Below are positions 43,598 through 52,982 of a DNA stretch of 62,063 nucleotides, piece after piece (position 1 is the stretch's first letter; the number at the start of each line of letters is the position of its first letter). This DNA is from Halolamina rubra (GTDB lineage Archaea > Halobacteriota > Halobacteria > Halobacteriales > Haloferacaceae). The notes under the pieces were generated by a model. That model ran no database searches, was not told the origin of the DNA, and saw nothing but the letters and a program-made list of their open reading frames with translations. A program made the position numbers and the translations under genes. The DNA lies in contig NZ_BBJN01000018.1 in the NCBI RefSeq assembly GCF_000739555.1, positions 1 through 62,063 on the forward strand. The letters are read 5' to 3'.

Positions 43598-45703
43598 GTG
43601 AACGAGGAGGCAGACACAGGTGGCCTGTTCGCGCCCGAGCGCGTCGCCGTGATCGGGGCGACGGAGCGCGAGGGCTCGATCGGCGCCGCCATCATCCAGA
43701 ACCTCGGCGACTTCACGGGCGACGTGGTCCCGGTGAACCCGAGTCGCGACAGCGTGTTCGGGCGGGAGTGCTACCCGGACGTGGCCTCGGTCCCGGACCC
43801 CGTCGATCTCGCGGTGGTCGTCGTGCCGCCGCCGATCGCCGTCGACGCCGTCCGGGAGGCCGGCGAGGCGGGCGTCCGGAACGTCGTCGTGATCACGGCC
43901 GGGTTCAGCGAGACCGGCTCGGAGGGCGCACAGCGCGAACAGGAGCTCCGGGCGGTCGCCGCGGAGTACGACCTCAACCTGGTCGGCCCGAACTCGCTGG
44001 GGGTGCTCTCGACGCCGGCGGGGCTCAACGCCACGTTCGGCCCGTCGAACGCGCTCCCGGGGTCGCTGTCGTTCATGAGTCAGTCCGGCGCGTTCATCAC
44101 GGCCGTGCTGGACTGGGCGAACGACCAGGGGATCGGCTTCAAAGACGTCGTCTCGCTCGGCAACAAGGCCGTCCTCGACGAGTCGGACTTCCTCACCCAC
44201 TGGCGGGACGACCCCGAGACGAACGTGATCCTCGGCTACCTCGAGGGCGTCGCCGACGGCCGGACGTTCATCGACACGGCGCGGGAAGTCACGCAGGACA
44301 CGCCGGTCGTCGTCGTCAAGTCCGGGCGGACCGAGGCCGGCGCCGACGCCGCCTCCTCGCACACTGGCACCATCGCCGGCAGCGAGGAGGCCTACGAGGC
44401 GGCGTTCGAGCAGGCGGGCGTCGTCCGCGCGGAGAACGTCCAGGAGCTGTTCGACTACGCCCGCTCGCTCGACGGGCTCCCGATGCCCGACAGCGACGAG
44501 GTGGGGATCGTAACCAACGCGGGCGGCCCGGGCGTGATGGCGACCGACGCCGTCGGCGACTCCGGGCTCTCGATGGCGTCGTTCACCGACGAGACGCTGT
44601 CGACGCTCGAGGCGTCGATGCCCGAGGAGGCGAACATCTACAACCCGGTCGACGTGATCGGCGACGCCGACATCGAGCGCTTCGAGACGGCGCTCGACGC
44701 CGTGCTCGCCGACGACGAGGTCGGCTGCGCGATCGTCATCTCGGCGCCCACGGCGATCGTCGACTACGAGGAGCTCGCCGCCGTCATCGCCGAGCGGCGA
44801 ATCGAACACGACAAGCCCGTCGTCGCGTGCCTGATGGGCGGCGAGCGGGCCGAACCCGCGGCCGACGTGCTCGGCGAGGCGGGTATCCCCAACTACTTCG
44901 ACCCGGCCCGCGCGGTGAGCAGCCTCGACGCGCTGTCGGTCCAGCGTGACGTGGAGGCCCGGAGCTACGAGGAACCCACCTCGTTCGACGTGGACCGGGA
45001 GCGCGCCCACGAGATCCTCACTGACGCCGCCGACCGCGGCGCGAGACGGCTCGGCGTCGAGGCGATGGGGCTGCTGGACGCCTACGGCCTGCCGACCCCC
45101 GACTCAGAACTCGTGGACGACCCGTCGGAGGCCGTCTGGGCCGCCTCCAACATCGAGGGCGACGTGGTGATGAAGATCGTCAGCCCGGACATCCTCCACA
45201 AGTCCGACATCGGCGGCGTCGCCGTCGGCGTCGCCCAGGACGACGTGGCCGAGACTTACGAGACGCTGATGACGCGCGCCCGGAACTACCAGCCGGACGC
45301 GAGCATCCTCGGCGTCCAGGTGCAGGAGATGGTCGACGTCGACGCCGGCACGGAGACCATCCTCGGGATGAACCGCGACCCGCAGTTCGGCCCCCTGCTG
45401 TTGTTCGGCCTCGGCGGCATCTTCGTCGAGGTGCTCGAGGACACGAGTGTCCGCATCGCCCCGGTCTCCGGGCGCGAGGCGGGCGAGATGGTGGACGAAC
45501 TCGACTCGGCGCCGCTGCTCCGCGGCGCCCGCGGCCGGCCCTCGGCGGACGAGGCGGCCGTCGAGGAGGCCATCCAGCGGCTGAGCCAACTCGTGACAGA
45601 CTTCGACGCCATCCTCGAACTCGACGTGAACCCGCTGCTCGCCACCGAAGACGGCGTGCAGGCGCTCGACGTACGACTGACCATCGACCCAGACCAGCTA
45701 TGA
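43598..45703 (+). CDS. acd: ADP-forming acetate/acyl-CoA ligase, fused alpha-beta
   Basis: 701 residues from a GTG at 43598, with a TATA-like GTTTTAAG about 30 bases upstream. The N-terminal half is the CoA-binding alpha subunit ('ERVAVIGATEREGSIGAAI', 'FMSQSGAF', and 'SSHTGTIAGS' with the phosphorylated His). The C-terminal half is the ATP-grasp beta subunit ('EGDVVMKIVSPDILHKSDIGG', 'LLFGLGGIFVEVLEDTSVR'). Converts acetyl-CoA plus ADP and phosphate to acetate and ATP, the haloarchaeal route for acetate overflow, and accepts other acyl groups. It overlaps the next gene by ATGA. Confidence 0.92.
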   Translation: MNEEADTGGLFAPERVAVIGATEREGSIGAAIIQNLGDFTGDVVPVNPSRDSVFGRECYPDVASVPDPVDLAVVVVPPPIAVDAVREAGEAGVRNVVVITAGFSETGSEGAQREQELRAVAAEYDLNLVGPNSLGVLSTPAGLNATFGPSNALPGSLSFMSQSGAFITAVLDWANDQGIGFKDVVSLGNKAVLDESDFLTHWRDDPETNVILGYLEGVADGRTFIDTAREVTQDTPVVVVKSGRTEAGADAASSHTGTIAGSEEAYEAAFEQAGVVRAENVQELFDYARSLDGLPMPDSDEVGIVTNAGGPGVMATDAVGDSGLSMASFTDETLSTLEASMPEEANIYNPVDVIGDADIERFETALDAVLADDEVGCAIVISAPTAIVDYEELAAVIAERRIEHDKPVVACLMGGERAEPAADVLGEAGIPNYFDPARAVSSLDALSVQRDVEARSYEEPTSFDVDRERAHEILTDAADRGARRLGVEAMGLLDAYGLPTPDSELVDDPSEAVWAASNIEGDVVMKIVSPDILHKSDIGGVAVGVAQDDVAETYETLMTRARNYQPDASILGVQVQEMVDVDAGTETILGMNRDPQFGPLLLFGLGGIFVEVLEDTSVRIAPVSGREAGEMVDELDSAPLLRGARGRPSADEAAVEEAIQRLSQLVTDFDAILELDVNPLLATEDGVQALDVRLTIDPDQL

Positions 45704-46755
45704 ACTCGCTACTCGTAACCTCGACAGACGAAGGCACCGGCAAGACCGCCGTCACGCTCGCGCTCGCGCGCCTCGCCGCGGACCGCGGCGCGACGGTCGG
45801 CTACATGAAACCCAAGGGCACCCGCCTGCAGAGCAACGTCGGCAAGACGCTCGACGCCGACCCGATGCTCGCGCGGGAGCTGCTCGGCCTCGACGCCGAG
45901 ATGCACGAGATGGAGCCCGTCGTCTACTCGCCGACGTTCATCTCGGGCGCCATCCGCGGCGAGGAGGACACCACGGCGCTCCGTGAGCGCGTTCGCGACG
46001 CGTACGACGGCCTCGCCGAGGGGAAGGAGACGATGATCCTCGAGGGCGCCGGCGACCCCGCGACCGGCGCCGTCGTCGACCTCACGGACGGCGACATCGC
46101 CGACCTGCTGGAGACCGACGCGGTGCTCGTCGCCCGCTACCAGGAGCCCGGCGACGTGGACGGCATCCTCGCGGCCGCCGAAGCGCTGGGCGACCGCTGT
46201 CGCGGCGTCGTGTTCAACGCCGTCACCAGCGCCGCCTACGACGAGGTCGAGACCGAGGTGGTCCCGTTCCTCGAGTCCCGCGACGTGCCCGTGCTGGGCG
46301 TCCTCCCCTGGGAGCGCTCGATGGCCGGCGTCACGGTCGCGGACCTGACGAAGGAGCTCGGCGCGCAGTCGCACACTGGTGCGCCGACGGACGCCCTGAT
46401 CGAGCGGGTGCTCGTCGGCGCGATGACTGGCGAGAGCGCGCTGAGCCACTTCCGCCGGACGAAGGACGCCGCGGTCATCACGGGCGGCGACCGCGCGGAC
46501 GTGCAGGCGGCGGCGCTCGACGCGCCGGGGGTCAACTGTCTCGTGCTCACGGGCGGGCACCGACCGTCCGGGGCGATCCTCGGCGAGGCCGAGGAGCAGG
46601 GGATGCCCGTGGTGACGGTCCAGACGGACACGATCACGACGATCGAGCGCATCGAGTCGCTGATCCACGGCGGCCGCGTGCGCGACGAGGCGACCGTCGA
46701 GACGATGCAGGAGCTGCTCCACCAGCACGCCGACGTGGACGCGCTGCTGGACTGA
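45700..46755 (+). CDS. Phosphotransacetylase-like protein (BioD-like plus DRTGG domains)
   Basis: 351 residues. The N-terminal P-loop domain 'MNSLLVTSTDEGTGKTAVTL' is BioD/CobQ-like with 'MKPKGTRLQS'. A central DRTGG domain follows ('AVITGGDRADVQAAALDAPG', 'CLVLTGGHRPSGAIL'). It lacks the catalytic PTA domain, so it is probably a regulator or partner of the acetyl-CoA synthetase it is coupled to. This two-gene arrangement is widespread in haloarchaea. Confidence 0.85.
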   Translation: MNSLLVTSTDEGTGKTAVTLALARLAADRGATVGYMKPKGTRLQSNVGKTLDADPMLARELLGLDAEMHEMEPVVYSPTFISGAIRGEEDTTALRERVRDAYDGLAEGKETMILEGAGDPATGAVVDLTDGDIADLLETDAVLVARYQEPGDVDGILAAAEALGDRCRGVVFNAVTSAAYDEVETEVVPFLESRDVPVLGVLPWERSMAGVTVADLTKELGAQSHTGAPTDALIERVLVGAMTGESALSHFRRTKDAAVITGGDRADVQAAALDAPGVNCLVLTGGHRPSGAILGEAEEQGMPVVTVQTDTITTIERIESLIHGGRVRDEATVETMQELLHQHADVDALLD

Positions 46756-46794
46756 GGCGTCGGGTTTTCTCCGTTCGAGGACTGGGTCGGGAAC

Positions 46795-48084
46795 TCACCC
46801 CCGGAGCGCACTGCCGACACGCTCGACGACCGCGGGCGCGGCGGTCGCAAAGCGGTTCGCCACGGCATACTGCGCGTAGAGGTCGCGCCCGTCAGCGGCA
46901 ATCCCGCCCTCCGTGGCCGACCGGTCGGCGTTCCGAATCGGGTAGTACGCGTACTGCGCGAGACGGCGGGCGAGCAACGCGGGATCGGTGTCGACCAGCG
47001 AACGGAGCTCCTTGACGGCGGCCGCACGTTCGGCCTCGATCGGATCGACCGACTCGGGCACGCTGTACGCGCCGTCCGAGACGGCCTCCCGGGCGTCGGC
47101 GAACGCGCTATCGGCCGCGAGGGCACGCATCGCTGGGAGTATGGCGCCGACGTCGTGCCCGTCCTCATGGTGTTCGACGGCGCCCTGGGCGCCGATCCAC
47201 CGGCTGCGGGCGAGCTCCTCGAGCAGTCGCTCGGCGGGGGTGTCGGACACGTTACGCTCGAAATCGCTGGTCAACTCCTCCCAGTCGGGCGGAGATGCGT
47301 GTGCTTCGACATCGTCGACGAGCGTCGCTGCGACGCTGGCGAACCGCTCCTCGTAGTCCCGTCGGTCGTCCAGCGTCGACACGTAGTGATCGTGCAGATG
47401 CCGGGCGTCGGCGGCGTACGCGCGCCCCCACTCGAGGCGCTGGGCGAGTTCGGCGACGTGCAGGACGGTGTTCTCGTACTCGTGATGCGACGCCGGTTCG
47501 GTGAGTCGGGCGCCGGCCCGGGCCCAGTCGGTGATCCGGGCGTGTTCGGCGAACGCGGCCACGGGATCGCCAGCGGGACCGACGTGTGAGTAGTCGTCGA
47601 GGAACGACGCGGCGTCGCGGTGGTGGCGCTCGCGGCGCGACTCGACCGCAGCTTCCGTGAGTTCGTCGTCGAACGCGGCGAGGCCGGCGTCGACGAACAT
47701 CGCCTCTCCGCGCGGGTGGGTGAGGCTCGGGAGTACGCGGATCGGAGGCTCGCCGTCGTCATCCGCCGAAAGGGCGCCCCGGGCGGCCTCGCGCTCCCGA
47801 GCAAGCACGTCGCGGACGACGGCGTTCGGGATCCGGGAGAGGTCCGTGCCGTCGAGCAGCGTCTGGATCCGCTCACGAGCCGTCTCGACGTGTTCGTCGG
47901 TCGGCTGGACCGGGACCGGGGGCGGGATCTCGGGGATGTCGCCGGCGAGGGCGGCGATGGCGTCGTCGTCGTACTCGACGGGCGTCTCCTCCGAGAACGG
48001 ATCGAGGTCGCCACAGCCCGCGAGCGCGCCGGTGAGCGCGGTGCCGACGGCGGCGAGCAGCGAGCGGCGGGTCTGCCGACTCAT
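46795..48084 (-). CDS. Twin-arginine lipoprotein, hypothetical
   Basis: 429 residues. The signal 'SRQTRRSLLAAVGTALTGAL' ends in a lipobox 'LAGCGD', so it is Tat-exported and lipid-anchored. The mature protein is a long helical Ala/Glu/Arg-rich domain ('DEHVETARERIQTLLDGTDL', 'VLHVAELAQRLEWGRAYAA', 'ERAAAVKELRSLVDTDP') resembling TPR-like packing. No known family. Coupled to the following lipoprotein gene (its upstream neighbour on this strand) by ATGA. Confidence 0.75.
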   Translation of the reverse strand: MSRQTRRSLLAAVGTALTGALAGCGDLDPFSEETPVEYDDDAIAALAGDIPEIPPPVPVQPTDEHVETARERIQTLLDGTDLSRIPNAVVRDVLAREREAARGALSADDDGEPPIRVLPSLTHPRGEAMFVDAGLAAFDDELTEAAVESRRERHHRDAASFLDDYSHVGPAGDPVAAFAEHARITDWARAGARLTEPASHHEYENTVLHVAELAQRLEWGRAYAADARHLHDHYVSTLDDRRDYEERFASVAATLVDDVEAHASPPDWEELTSDFERNVSDTPAERLLEELARSRWIGAQGAVEHHEDGHDVGAILPAMRALAADSAFADAREAVSDGAYSVPESVDPIEAERAAAVKELRSLVDTDPALLARRLAQYAYYPIRNADRSATEGGIAADGRDLYAQYAVANRFATAAPAVVERVGSALRG

Positions 48085-48719
48085 GCGGACTCACTCCCGT
48101 TGCGGGACTCCTCGGGGATCGGGTCACAACTCCCACCGCTGCCGATACTGAACCCGCTGTACTCGTCGGCGGGGAACGGGAGCCGCACGGCGACGGCGAC
48201 GTGATCCCGAGCGTTGCGCTCGCAGTCGACCTCGGCGTCACGGATCACCCGACATAGCTGGACGCTCGGATCGCCGTCGGCGTCTCTGGTGACGTAGTTC
48301 ACCTCCAGTTCGTAACACTCGCCGATCGGTCGCTGGTAGACGAACACGGATTCGCTGTCGTACGCCGTCTCCGCGACGAGTCGCCGAGCGGCGTCGACGT
48401 TCGTCGCGTGCTCGGCGAACACGAGTTCCGACGCGTCGTCCTCGCTCTCGAGGACGCTGTTGGAAACCGGGTTTGGCGTCGATGAGGCGTCGTCGTTGTC
48501 GCCGTCCCCATCGGCTTCGGTCGGCCTGTGCGTGATCGGCGGCCGGTCGGTGCTCGACCGCGCGATCGCGGCGGTGTAGTCGGTGACGAGCGAGTCCTCG
48601 TCGGGCGGGTACTCGCTGGTACTAGTCTCGCTGCCGCTACAGCCGGCGAGTCCGGTCGCGATTCCGGCGCCGACGCCGGCCAGCAGCGCTCGGCGGGAGG
48701 GGGTGGAGGGCGGGGCCAT
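48081..48719 (-). CDS. Twin-arginine lipoprotein, hypothetical
   Basis: 212 residues. The signal 'TPSRRALLAGVGAGIATGLA' ends with lipobox 'LAGCSG'. After an acidic Ser/Asp linker the domain 'ELVFAEHATNVDAARRLVAE', 'VFVYQRPIGECYELEVNYVT', 'QLCRVIRDAEVDCERNARD' and 'VAVRLPFPAD' follows, with cysteines that could pair outside the cell. Similar small haloarchaeal lipoproteins are common and uncharacterised. First gene of the lipoprotein pair. Confidence 0.75.
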   Translation of the reverse strand: MAPPSTPSRRALLAGVGAGIATGLAGCSGSETSTSEYPPDEDSLVTDYTAAIARSSTDRPPITHRPTEADGDGDNDDASSTPNPVSNSVLESEDDASELVFAEHATNVDAARRLVAETAYDSESVFVYQRPIGECYELEVNYVTRDADGDPSVQLCRVIRDAEVDCERNARDHVAVAVRLPFPADEYSGFSIGSGGSCDPIPEESRNGSESA

Positions 48720-48916
48720 CGTGACTCAGCAATCTCCGCAGACGAACAAGAAACCGGTGGTCGGTTGAGCAGGTCTCGGTGCCACGACCTTACTGACGAA
48801 CGTCGATACTCCCCTCGAAGTGGCCGGCCACGACACGGCAACCGACGACGCCACCCCCACGAGTTGCCAGGTGGGGAACCGGCTATCGACTCCAAAAAAG
48901 GGGAATTCCGTGTTTT

Positions 48917-49312
48917 TCAGGCCAGATGGGCGACTGCCTCGGGCTCGTCGACGTCGTCGAACGCACCACGTTCGACTGGTTCCCACGCCTCCCCCGGTTC
49001 GGGGCTCCACCAGTCGACGGTGTAGGCGCCGGGGGCGCCGAGGATCTTCACTCGCGCCGATCCGTCAGGCAGGTCACGACGCAGTTTCTCGTCGACGTGA
49101 AGGTTCCACGTCGTCTGCGTGTCGAAGCAGGCCAGGACAGCATCCTCGTAGCCCCGGTCCTCCCGCGACGCTTTGAGTTCGACCTGTGTGTTGCAGTTCC
49201 GGCAGAACACCCCTTCGAAGGGGATGTGGCTGAACACCTCGTGTCCACAGACGGGACACCAGAGGAACTCGAACAGTGCCTCACTGTGTCGGTCGATGAC
49301 TTCCAGGCTCAT
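48917..49312 (-). CDS. Zinc-ribbon protein, hypothetical
   Basis: 131 residues from the ATG at 49312 ('MSLEVIDRHSEALFEFLWC'); an upstream in-frame ATG at 49366 gives an unlikely extension. A zinc ribbon is formed by 'CPVCGHEV' and 'CRNCNTQVEL'. The rest ('AVLACFDTQTTWNLHVDEKL', 'YTVDWWSPEPGEAWEPVERG') looks like a small beta domain. A conserved haloarchaeal unknown; soluble. Isolated gene between the lipoproteins and palindrome copy 3. Confidence 0.75.
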   Translation of the reverse strand: MSLEVIDRHSEALFEFLWCPVCGHEVFSHIPFEGVFCRNCNTQVELKASREDRGYEDAVLACFDTQTTWNLHVDEKLRRDLPDGSARVKILGAPGAYTVDWWSPEPGEAWEPVERGAFDDVDEPEAVAHLA

Positions 49313-49426
49313 CGGTAAATCAGCCCGTTTCGAGCCGGGCCACCCACTCAGGCCGGTGAGAAACACTCATGACGCTGAACCTGGCTCGGGAAATCGAAGG
49401 GAAAAGCTCCCGAGGCACTGAAGCAG

Positions 49427-49468
49427 TTAACCAACAATCGAGGGTGAAACCGCACTAGTGTTGGTTAA
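49427..49468. repeat. Long-spaced palindrome, copy 3 (TTAACCAACA-N22-TGTTGGTTAA)
   Basis: Arms 49427-49436 and 49459-49468 identical to copies at 16964 and 27138. The right arm contains the stop codon of the ArdC-like gene, so the palindrome also sits where a terminator would be. The spacer is unrelated to the other two. Confidence 0.8.
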
Positions 49469-50406
49469 TTGTCGGCTGGTTGGTCCGCCAACGCGTCGAT
49501 GAGCTCCTGTGCCGTCCGGCTGATTCGCCCCAACCGATCACGCACCACCTCGGGATCGTCCGACTCCCAGGCGGCCAGGTAGAACGCCGAGCCACTGGTG
49601 TCGAGCCCGCAGTACCGCCCGACGACGTACGCGACGGCCTCTGCTTCGACCTCGCGCTTCGACCGTTCGGTGTCGTCGTCGACGTCGAAGTGGAGCAGGG
49701 CGTGTGCGTACTCATGGATGAGCGTCCGGGCGAGATCGGCGTCGTTCGCCCGATCACGCACTTCGACGAGCGGCTGGCACTCGAACAGACTCAACCGTTC
49801 ACAGACTCCCTTCGCCTCGCCGTGCTGCCACTCCGCTTCGGAAACCACCGTCGCCGTGACGCCGATGGCGTCCGCGATCGCCAGGAGCCGCGGGACGAGC
49901 TCCTCGGCATCGCCAGTCGCCGCCCGATCCAGCTCTGGGAGCGGCTCCCCCTCCGTCTTGGAGACGTCGAACACCGGCGCGGGCCTGAACCCGACCAGCC
50001 CCTCGGACCACTCCTCGGGCGGCGTCTCGTCGTACGTACAGTCGCTGTCGTCGTGGTAGCTCGGCGAGTTCTCACACTCGGGACACTGGCTGGTGATGAT
50101 CGGCGCCCAGATCCAGATGGCCGACTCGCCCTCCATGACGTGGCGGTCGAACTCCTCCTGCCACGTCCGGTAGCCCGCCACCTTCGTCGCCTCGGGACAC
50201 TGGCGCTTGATGAGGAGCGTGTTCCGGTAGGAGTAGTCGTGGAACCGGCTCTGGACGTCGAGCCACTCCTGAAACTCGTCGCTCGCCTGCGCGTCGTCGA
50301 CGTCGAGGACGAGATCGTCAACCCACTGTTCGATCGTCCTGTGCATCTCGTCAGATCGTGTGTCGGTCTCGTCGAAGGAGACCGACGTGTCGCTGGGTGT
50401 CGCCAT
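49465..50406 (-). CDS. ArdC-like antirestriction / zinc metallopeptidase protein
   Basis: 313 residues from the ATG at 50406; the 68 residues in frame before it are not credible. The N-terminal ArdC-type ssDNA-binding domain ('FHDYSYRNTLLIKRQCPEA', 'VAGYRTWQEEF', 'GESAIWIWAPI') carries an inserted Cys cluster ('CPECENSPSYHDDSDC', about 108-123). The C-terminal ImmA/IrrE-like domain has HEYAH (231-235) and a downstream glutamate in 'EVEAEAVAYVVG'. ArdC proteins are carried by plasmids and conjugative elements to protect entering DNA. Its presence next to palindrome copy 3 hints at element origin. Confidence 0.82.
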   Translation of the reverse strand: MATPSDTSVSFDETDTRSDEMHRTIEQWVDDLVLDVDDAQASDEFQEWLDVQSRFHDYSYRNTLLIKRQCPEATKVAGYRTWQEEFDRHVMEGESAIWIWAPIITSQCPECENSPSYHDDSDCTYDETPPEEWSEGLVGFRPAPVFDVSKTEGEPLPELDRAATGDAEELVPRLLAIADAIGVTATVVSEAEWQHGEAKGVCERLSLFECQPLVEVRDRANDADLARTLIHEYAHALLHFDVDDDTERSKREVEAEAVAYVVGRYCGLDTSGSAFYLAAWESDDPEVVRDRLGRISRTAQELIDALADQPADN

Positions 50407-50715
50407 CGGAATCACCGAATCAAGTTTGCGGCGGCTCTGTCCGTCTAGAACGCGCCGCACCCCTCTGGGGCGTTCAAAAAACCAGCTCTGTCGGTAAGCG
50501 GAGCTCGTGGCGTTCGTCCGCGAAGCCGACCGAGACGAGGTACTCGAGGGAATCCGAGGGGTGGGCAGCACGGATGCTCCGGTCATCACCAGAGGCCACT
50601 GAACCAACAAATCGTCGTACTCGGGGGTGCTCTCGGTAGATGGTCGTCACTCAGGATGAATATCGAGAGCACCCGGAGAAAAAATCTGGAGGCTGGAAGG
50701 GACGACGGCGCCGAT

Positions 50716-51846
50716 TTAGTCGCCCGTGAGCGGGTCGTTGCTGCGGCGTTCCTCAGCGTCCTCCTCAAGCCAGTGGCAGGCGACCGTATGCTCGGCCTTG
50801 GAAGTGTCCCCGGTCACGTCGATGGGGGTTCCATCGGGCGGCCCAATCTCACCGGGTGCATCGACGACCGACTTGAGGGTCGGTGTCTCGGCCTCGCACT
50901 CTTCACCCATGTACTCTGGGCAGCGGGTATGGAATGGACAGCCTGACGGCGGGTTCAGAGGACTTGGCGGGTTCCCCTCCAGTAGCACTTCACGCTTACC
51001 CTTCGTCCCCTCAACGCTGGGAATCGAACGGAGTAGCGCCCGGGTGTAAGGGTGCTGCGGATTCTTGAAGATAGCCGATGTCGGTCCCTTCTCGACGATG
51101 TGACCGAGGTACATCACGGCCACGCGGTCGGCGATATGTTTCACGACGGAGAGATCGTGGGCGATGAATAGGTACGAGAGGCCGTACTCGTCCTGAAGCC
51201 GTTTCATGAGGTTGATGATCTGGGCTTGAACGCTCACGTCCAGCGCACTAACTGGCTCGTCGGCGATAATGAGCTCTGGCTCGACCGCCAGCGCGCGGGC
51301 AATGCCGATGCGCTGGCGTTGGCCCCCAGAGAACTCGTGGGGGTAGCGGTCGGCGTGGGAAGCCCGCAGCCCGACCTCTTCCAGCAGCTCCTCGACGCGC
51401 TCGCGCTTCTCCTGCCCGCTTGCCAGATCGTGTACCTCTAACGGTTTGCCGATTATTTCGCGGGTCGTCTTCCGTGGGTTCAGCGAGGAGAGCGGGTCTT
51501 GGAAGATGACCTGGACCTCCTTGCGAAGCGAGCGGAGTTCGCTCCCGGAGATGTCGGTTACGTCCTTGTCACCGAAGTTGATCGTCCCGCCGGTGGGCTC
51601 GTAGAGTCGTGAGAGTGTGCGACCGAGCGTTGACTTCCCACAGCCGGACTCGCCGACGAGGCCGACTGTCTCTTCCTGTCCGATGGCGATATCTACCCCA
51701 TCGACTGCCTTGACGTACTCCTCATTGCCGAACACCGAATCGATCAAGCCCGTGTTCGACTCGAAGTACTTTTCAACTCCCTCTGCACGGAGTAGTGGAT
51801 CGTCCGGGATACGTCCCGGTTCTTCGACCTCCTCGGAGACCGTCAT
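50716..51846 (-). CDS. Peptide ABC transporter ATP-binding protein (OppF/DppF type)
   Basis: 376 residues. Walker A 'GESGCGKSTLGRTL', ABC signature 'FSGGQRQRIGIARAL' and Walker B 'ELIIADEPVSALD', followed by the oligopeptide-family C-terminal extension with a four-Cys motif ('CPFHTRCPEYMGEEC', 'VACHW') that in related proteins binds Fe-S or metal. Powers uptake of peptides together with the OppD-like partner, whose gene overlaps it by ATGA. Last gene of the five-gene operon. Confidence 0.9.
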   Translation of the reverse strand: MTVSEEVEEPGRIPDDPLLRAEGVEKYFESNTGLIDSVFGNEEYVKAVDGVDIAIGQEETVGLVGESGCGKSTLGRTLSRLYEPTGGTINFGDKDVTDISGSELRSLRKEVQVIFQDPLSSLNPRKTTREIIGKPLEVHDLASGQEKRERVEELLEEVGLRASHADRYPHEFSGGQRQRIGIARALAVEPELIIADEPVSALDVSVQAQIINLMKRLQDEYGLSYLFIAHDLSVVKHIADRVAVMYLGHIVEKGPTSAIFKNPQHPYTRALLRSIPSVEGTKGKREVLLEGNPPSPLNPPSGCPFHTRCPEYMGEECEAETPTLKSVVDAPGEIGPPDGTPIDVTGDTSKAEHTVACHWLEEDAEERRSNDPLTGD

Positions 51847-52982
51847 AGATCGTCACCCCCATTCCCGTCAGCAATGATGCCGCTGTCTCCGCTCGTGATG
51901 GAACGGTCTCCAGTTGCTTCGGTGTCGAAGTCGTGTGCCGCCGTGTCGACCTCTGGGCTGTGGAGATGACAGCGAGCAATATGGTCGTCTGATACCCTAT
52001 GTCGTTCGAGGGGTTTGTCGCACATGTCGAATGAGTAGTTGCAGCGTTGCTGGAACGGACAGCCCTCCGGTTTGTTGATGAGATCCGGGACGTTGCCCTC
52101 GATAACATCGAGCCACTCGCGGTCATCTGTGATGCGTGGGATGGACTGCAACAGCCCCCTTGTGTAAGGATGCTGTGGGTTGTTGAACAGTTCCTGGACA
52201 TTGGATGTCTCCATTAGTTCACCCGCGTACATGACGGCGACGCGGTCACATGTTTCGCGGATAACCGCCAGGTCGTGGGTGATGAGCAGTACGGAAACGT
52301 CGAATTCGTCGGCGAGTTCGAGGAGTTCGTTGAGGATCTGTGCCTCGACGCTCACGTCGAGCGCAGTGGTCGGTTCATCGGCGATGATGAGATCCGGATC
52401 GCCAGCCAGGGCCTGCGCTATGACGACGCGCTGGCGCATCCCGCCGGAGAGTTGGTGGGGGTACTCGGTGGCGCGCTCCTTTGGATCGGGAATCCCGACG
52501 GTATCAAGCAGTTCCACTGCTCGCTGCCAGGAATCGCTTTCCTTGTCGGTACCGGTGACGTACTTTCGGGAAAGTTCTCGCCAGAACCCCGCAGACTCAC
52601 CGACAGGTGTGTGATGGCGCACAACCTCGGCGATCTGTTCGCCGACGGTCATCACCGGGTTGAGGCTGTTCATCGGATCCTGGAACACCATCGAGATGTT
52701 TCCGCCACGGATATCCCGCATCTCAGCGTCGGAATAGCCCGAGATATCCTCGCCCCGGAACTCGATGGCGTCTGCCTCTACGACTCCCGGGCTGTCGATC
52801 AGCCCCATGATCGAGAGGGCAGTGACCGACTTGCCGGAGCCGGATTCGCCGACCACTCCGTATACCTCTCCCGGCTTGATGTCGAAGGAGATACCGTCGA
52901 CCGCCGAGACGACGCCGCGGTCCGTGTCGAACGACGTCCTGAGGTTCCGTACGCGCAGCAGCGGATCAGTCGATTCGATCAC
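51843..52982 (-). CDS. Peptide ABC transporter ATP-binding protein (OppD/DppD type)
   Basis: 379 residues. Walker A '[16 protein letters not shown]', signature '[15 protein letters not shown]', Walker B '[13 protein letters not shown]' and the family C-terminal motif '[14 protein letters not shown]' plus 'IARCHLH'. A 60-residue insertion relative to shorter relatives ('[20 protein letters not shown]') separates Walker A and signature, as in haloarchaeal OppD. Couples ATP hydrolysis to peptide import. ATGA overlaps on both sides. Confidence 0.9.
   Translation of the reverse strand: MIESTDPLLRVRNLRTSFDTDRGVVSAVDGISFDIKPGEVYGVVGESGSGKSVTALSIMGLIDSPGVVEADAIEFRGEDISGYSDAEMRDIRGGNISMVFQDPMNSLNPVMTVGEQIAEVVRHHTPVGESAGFWRELSRKYVTGTDKESDSWQRAVELLDTVGIPDPKERATEYPHQLSGGMRQRVVIAQALAGDPDLIIADEPTTALDVSVEAQILNELLELADEFDVSVLLITHDLAVIRETCDRVAVMYAGELMETSNVQELFNNPQHPYTRGLLQSIPRITDDREWLDVIEGNVPDLINKPEGCPFQQRCNYSFDMCDKPLERHRVSDDHIARCHLHSPEVDTAAHDFDTEATGDRSITSGDSGIIADGNGGDDL

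Noticed and set aside
42674..45010. 778-codon open frame on the minus strand opposite the DUF3307 and acetyl-CoA synthetase genes
   Set aside because: It is an antisense shadow of GC-rich codons: rich in Arg/Val/Asp repeats, no domain, and it spans two well-supported genes on the other strand.
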